From positions 30,646,196 to 30,710,195 of the forward strand of contig CM045762.1 of the NCBI GenBank assembly GCA_025200525.1: a DNA stretch of 64,000 nucleotides. The letters are read 5' to 3'. The DNA comes from Camellia lanceoleosa (lineage: Eukaryota; Streptophyta; Magnoliopsida; Ericales; Theaceae). The notes beneath the pieces were generated by a model that was given only the letters and a program-made list of their open reading frames with translations, was not told the DNA's origin and did no database searches. Each line of letters begins with the position of its first letter. The stretch's first letter is position 1. Position numbers and translations under genes: made by a program. This document shows positions 59,389 through 64,000 of the stretch, piece after piece.

Positions 59389-59392
<4 letters not shown>

Positions 59393-59958
59393 ATAAAAAA
59401 AAATAAAAAAATAATCTTTCTACATAAAAAATAAAAAATAAAAAAATTATAAAGAGTGTCGTTTTAATCATATTACTCATGTTTACTATTTTTCACATGT
59501 GATCTTCGCACAATATTGTGTCATTTACCTATACAAGTGCCCATACGTGATCTTTGTAATGTTCTGGGACTTTATGCCAACTCTTGTAAGTGAGTGGTGC
59601 ATTTTTCCCATCACGCACAATAGTTCCAATGAACGATGATAACTTTGTTGCTAATTTGTCATCAGGTTGGCCAAGTTTGTTCCAATTGACTGTTAGGCGC
59701 TCATCATCACGAGTACCCCAAATATTACGCGTTTGAGTGGGGCCTTTAGTTTTCTTCTGTCCATTAGCACCATCTAGTTATAATAAATAAAAATAGTAAT
59801 AATAAATTATATACGAATAAATAATGACATTTTTGTAAGGTTTGAACTTGCATACCTGCATTATCATTGGGCTGACTAGAGTTTGGCTGAATCTCAAATG
59901 GAGTTGATTCACTAAACTCACCAACATTGCCTGAGCAAAACTGAAGATATGGGTCCAT

Positions 59959-60325
59959 AGGCTTTTTGCTTTATAGATGAATCCTAGTATGATTCAAGCA
60001 AAATAGACAAATTAAATTGTAAACTTAGAATGATCCAAATAAATTATTTGTAAATGAACAAAATGCTTGAAGAAAATTAACAAAAAAAAATTGTGCATTC
60101 ACCTTTATTGCGTTGCTATCTTGATAGTGACTAAATATAACATATAGTTAATAAATATTTTGTAGCCACATATGAAAATCACATAGTTAAATTAAAAACA
60201 CATTATTCATTCTTCAAACAATCAATTAAATTAACAAAAACAATGATAAAGAAAGAAAGCAAAATGAAACTATAGAATTGTTTTCAAATATAAATAACTA
60301 ACAATGTTCAACAAGTTTAATAGTC
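59959..60325. other. Spacer between the two CACTA genes
   Basis: AT-rich, no conserved coding sequence. The TNPD-like gene ends at about 60326 and the TNPA-like gene starts at 59958 on the same strand. Confidence 0.5.
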
Positions 60326-63300
60326 ACATCGGATCTAATTCTTCCTCATCTCCATCATCATGAACATCATTGTCTTTCAACACCTGAGAAAGTGGCGCAT
60401 CTACAATTGCAGTAGACATGTCTGTCCTAATCAAATCAAAATTATTGTCCTCATCACCACTTTGTGTATTGCATACAACACTATGCAAGTATGCCTCCAC
60501 ATTGTCCACAGAAAACCCCGCATTCATATCATAAAAATCTCTTGGATTTATCTTGATAGCAACTTGCCAATCTTTGTGTTTGTGGTCTTCTACATACATT
60601 ACCTATTCTGCTTGAGAAGCCAACACAAAAGGCTTAGCATCTTTCATTAATCTTGCAAAGTTGACTAGTGTGCAGTCTTTATCTTGTTTTTTCCCTGATT
60701 GTGACACCCATTCACCTTTAAATAACACGACCCTCTTCCCAAACAGATAATCTAACTCAATTATTTTTGTTAACACACCATAAAATGTAATATCTCCAGA
60801 GACAGGATTTCCATCTCTACCACTTGCAAAGCTTTGTGTTTTTGCGGCGACAATAGTCCCACTATTTTGAATTTTTCTCTTTCACTCGATCTCCTTAGTA
60901 TGGAACCTAAAACCATTTATCAAGTATCACTTATATTTTGTGAAAATTTTATTTGGACCATGAGCCAAACATTTAAGCTCTTCCGTTATTGGACTATCCC
61001 CTGCATTATGCAATTTCTCAACCTGTTTTCAGACAATTGATGACATAACTTCTTTAAGTGTGGAATGAAATTGAAGTTAATATAAAGTCAAATTTTAAGG
61101 AATTTCAAAACACTACTTACATGTTTATCAAACCATGTTGGAAATGTTTCACTATGAATGCGATCAATGGCTATTTCACGAAGACGTGAATTTTGTATGG
61201 TAATAAGTCTACGGTGTTGTCTGTATGCCATATAAAAGATTTGTGAGTGTGTGGAAAAGTATGTATAATAATAATAATAAAAATAAAAATTGATTACAGA
61301 TGTGGAGTGTCTTACTCAATAAATTTGTTGACTATTTCACAATTAAATAGCACATATCGATGTGCCTTTTCTTTTGTGCCATCATCCATTGTGTCTATCA
61401 CGCCCTTATTTAATGGTCGTCCATGCATTGAGAAAATAGATAATCCTTCTGTACCATTACCCCCTCATCGTAATTTCGAGACATCCGATTGAACCGTGTC
61501 TCAACACCTTCCATATATCTTGAGCAAAATGTCAAGCATTCATTTACAAGGTATCCTTTTGCCATACTACCCTCTGGTCGACTTCTATTTTGCACATATG
61601 ACTTTAATTTACTCAAGTACCTATGTTTTGGTAAGTTCAAAAAACAAAATTTTGAATGATGTTCAATAATAACAGAAGTAAAATATTATAATGCTGGTAA
61701 AGAAATATGTAATTTAATGTAAAATTTACTTCTCAATAGAATACATCCAACGATAATGCACAGGTTCTGCTAATCTAGTCTCAGATGCTAAGTGAACCAC
61801 CAAATGCACCATAATATCAAAAAAGTTAGGGGAAAATACTTTTTCAAATTTACAAAGTGTTATTGGTATTTTCCTTTCAAGAAGCATAAAGTCTTGTGCC
61901 AAACCAACTTTAGAACATAACTCTCGAAAGAAATTACTCAACTCAATCAAAGGTGAAGTCACATGTGAACTCAACATTCCTTGAATTGCTAAAGGGAGTA
62001 ATTGTTGCATTAAAATATGACAATCATGACTTTTAAGTCCAAAGATTCTACGTTGCCTTAAGTCGATGTATCGTGAAATATTCGTTGCATAACCATCAAG
62101 AAACAGTTTTTAAAAATTTACAAAAAGCATCTTTTTCTTGTTTCTATAATGAGAAACAAAAATGAGGCAAGATGGTTTTATTTGTTGCATTTTCTTTTGG
62201 ATGGAGTTCAGGCCTTAAACCTTGAAGTTTCAAGTCAAGACGTGCATTTAGATTATCCTTTGTCTTCCCCTCTAAATTCAGTAGTGTTCTAAGCACACTT
62301 TCGCATACATTTTTCTCAATGTGCATCACATCAAGATTGTGACGCACTAGATTATCCTTCCAATATGGTAATTCAAAGAATATGCTTCTTTTCTTCCAAT
62401 TATATGGTAATTCTGGATTAGTACTCATCTTTCCATAAGTGATATTGAACCCATGTAACATATCCAATACCATAGAACCAGTTAAAGGATTGGGTCCAGT
62501 TCTTTTTTCTTTAGTAACCATTAAAAGATCGCTCATCATCTCGAAATACATGACGTTTGTCCAAGAATCGACGATGACCCATGGAACAATTTTTTCGGCC
62601 ATGCTTTAACCACTGGAAGCATGTGTTTTCATGGCATGAAGGGCATGCATACTTCCCTTAGTACTCCACCCTGACAAATAAGCATAAGCAGGGAACTCAC
62701 TGATAGTCCACATTAATGCTGCATGCAATTGGAAATTTTGTTTAATTGATGCATCATATGTCTCTACTCCATCCACCTATAATTCCTTTAATTCATATAT
62801 TAAAGGTTGCAAATACACATCAATATTGTTTCCAGGTGCACTACAACCGGGGATGATCAATGATAATAGAAAATTCGTCTGCTTTATACACATCCATGGA
62901 GGCAAATTATATGGTATAAGAATTATAGGCCATGTGCTATACGTGCTGCTCAATGTTCTGAAAGGGTTCACACCATCACACGCCAAACCAAGTCTGATGT
63001 TTCTACAATCTGCTGCTAAATCAGGATGTAGGCGGTCAAAAGTCATCCAAGCTGGAGAATCGGCAGGATCATTAGTGCGACCTTCTTTATGCCATTTCAT
63101 AGATGTGCTGTTTTGTATGACATGAATAACCTTTGTAGCCTTGGTATCAAAGGAAATTAATGTAGAACCTTAGAAGGTGTTTTATAGCTGCCTTTTTTAG
63201 AGGATGCCTCGTTGCCTGAATCATTTTGGTCTGTTACATGCCTAGATGTATGGAAAACATAACATTCAAAATCGATTTTGTGCTCATTCCTATACAACAT

Positions 63301-63960
63301 GCAATCATTGGGACATGCATGAATCTTCTCATAACTAAGTCTTAACTCTATAACTATCTGCTCAACTTCATAAACAGTATTAGGCAGTGTTACACCCTAT
63401 GGGAATGCCTCCTTTAATAACTTTAATAACATAGTGAACGAATTATTACTCCATCCGCCTAAATTCTTGATATGAAATAACTGAAGGATAAATGAGAGCT
63501 TTGTAAAATTCCTACATTGTGGATAAAGCTCCTTTTGTCCATCATGTATCAACTTATAGAACTTCTCTGCTTGTGGATTTGGTTTATCTCCCAGATTTTC
63601 ACGGTTGTCTCCATCGACTCTGTTATCGTCATTTGAGATTCCAAATGCCTCGTGTACTAAACCATGTGTATCAATATTTAATTGTGGCCCATTCTGCATG
63701 TGCGTATCAAGACTTGTTGTAGCAACAGATGATGCTTCACCATGTAAAACCCATTTAGTGTAACCCTTTGCGAAGCCATCACATACTAAGTGATCATATG
63801 CAACTGATTGAGTGACAGGAAGTGTAAGTCCACACTTGATGCATGGACATATGATCTTATCTTCATAACTTGCATTAGTAAATGCAAAATTGAGAAACAT
63901 GTCAACTCCTTTCTGGTATGCATCACTTAATCTTGATCGATACATCCATGTCTTATCCAT
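60326..63960 (-). pseudogene. TNPD-like CACTA transposase, broken
   Basis: Catalytic transposase of En/Spm elements. Start ATG at 63960 (MDKTWMYRSRLSDAYQKGVD), the transposase-associated domain (PF13963 type), with its cysteine pair CPCIKCG (about 63840). The tnp2 domain (PF02992 type) follows: WMTFDRLHPDLAADCRNIRLG (split WMTFDRLHPDLA / ADCRNIRLGLACDG) at about 62980-63050, then RSIFFELPYWKDNLVRHNLD and VMHIEKNVCES at about 62300-62400. DUF4218-like sequence is at about 61730-62010 and 61410-61640 (LPLAIQGMLSSHV). DUF4216-like sequence follows at about 60330-60830 (VLTKIIELDYLFG, then PFVLASQAE). Frames change and stops occur several times (for example near 63396, 63170, 62776 and 62140), beyond what introns would explain, so it is likely inactive. 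Confidence 0.82.
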
Positions 63961-64000
63961 AAGTAAACAATCTCGATTAAACAAGTGTCCAAAGTGTTTC
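63961..64000. other. Upstream end of the TNPD-like gene, window edge
   Basis: Only 40 bases of leader are visible; the 5' part of the CACTA element lies outside. Confidence 0.5.

Larger units (their letters stand above)
55210..59958 (-). pseudogene. TNPA-like second gene of the CACTA element (Transposase_24 type), multi-exon
   Basis: Start ATG at 59958 (MDPYLQFCSGNVGEF). First exon to about 59853, intron gtatgcaag...aactag, then an exon at about 59775-59540 (TRNIWGTRDDERLTVNWN, then YKSWHKVPEHYKDHVW), which matches the plant Ptta/En/Spm transposase family PF03004. Further exons at about 59352-59160 (SHARNWVMKC; acceptor preceded by a (CT)n tract), 58820-58880 (KNKLGHFPTHAHMFK), 58361-58680 (WVRMYGLGVSPSNLW) and finally about 55460-55210 (VGDIIVLKS ... 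HVAWPAPFV), the family's C-terminal block. Stops near 55345 and 55310 show decay. The solo LTR lies between the last exons. Function in the family: DNA-binding partner of the TNPD transposase. Confidence 0.72.
54643..64000 (-). mobile_element. CACTA (En/Spm) transposon, left part, runs off the window
   Basis: Left terminus cactactacaaaatgcc at 54643, preceded by tat. The right terminus is beyond 64000, so the element exceeds 9.3 kb. It carries two minus-strand genes in CACTA order: a TNPD-like transposase (60326-63960), then a TNPA-like second gene (55210-59958). Both show breaks. A 2.1-kb solo LTR is nested at 55657-57779. Confidence 0.82.

Noticed and set aside
1..64000. CRISPR arrays, bacterial operons or phage features
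   Set aside because: No spacer-repeat arrays, Shine-Dalgarno-led operons or prokaryotic genes; introns, plant LTR elements and SINEs show nuclear plant DNA.

Overview
This is eukaryotic, almost certainly eudicot plant nuclear DNA: AT-rich, intron-bearing, and dominated by plant-type transposable elements around one intact host gene. I cannot name the species from sequence alone. The mix (Tat-lineage Ty3/gypsy, old Copia, CACTA, hAT-like elements, tRNA-derived SINEs, CGCTCGAGCGA-rich LTRs) would suit a woody dicot, but that is a weak inference.

Layout. (1) 763-24979 is one giant LTR retrotransposon with 772-bp LTRs and a perfect 5-bp duplication (gtatg). Its sense strand carries gag, protease, RT, two RNase H domains and integrase (1571-9328). 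The opposite strand carries two antisense genes: a long one with a plant-mobile-domain-like region, coiled coil and an apparent intron (9406-21478), and a second one next to the 3' LTR (22690-24025). The first antisense gene is split by a solo LTR (11258-19901, duplication caggc), which is itself split by another solo LTR of the same family (15077-19048, duplication gccac). (2) 24985-29613 is AT-rich filler with MITEs, a 0.9-kb hAT-like element, a long hairpin and a SINE fragment. (3) 29614-36886 is an old, decayed Copia element that contains a 2.6-kb solo LTR (33679-36259, duplication caaca). (4) 37014-40559 is a repeat-rich block. Inside it a 2349-bp hAT-like element (37533-39881, 8-bp duplication ataataag) carries exons 1 and 2 of an R2R3-MYB gene. 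(5) 40560-53360 is mostly AT-rich intergenic DNA. It holds the only intact host gene, an ALOG/LSH10-like nuclear protein (45414-45974), plus LINE ends, MITEs and a tRNA-derived SINE. (6) 54643-64000 is the left part of a CACTA (En/Spm) transposon that runs off the window. It has a degraded two-gene cassette on the minus strand (TNPD-like 60326-63960, TNPA-like 55210-59958), and a 2.1-kb solo LTR sits in an intron of the second gene. A 754-bp non-autonomous CACTA element (53669-54422) lies just outside.

The genes mostly do not work together; the window is a record of nested insertions. The clearest order of events is: tandem-repeat block, then the MYB-carrying hAT inside it; Tat element, then solo LTR, then solo LTR; CACTA, then solo LTR. 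The most interesting items are the MYB-capturing hAT-like element and the intron-containing antisense gene of the Tat element.
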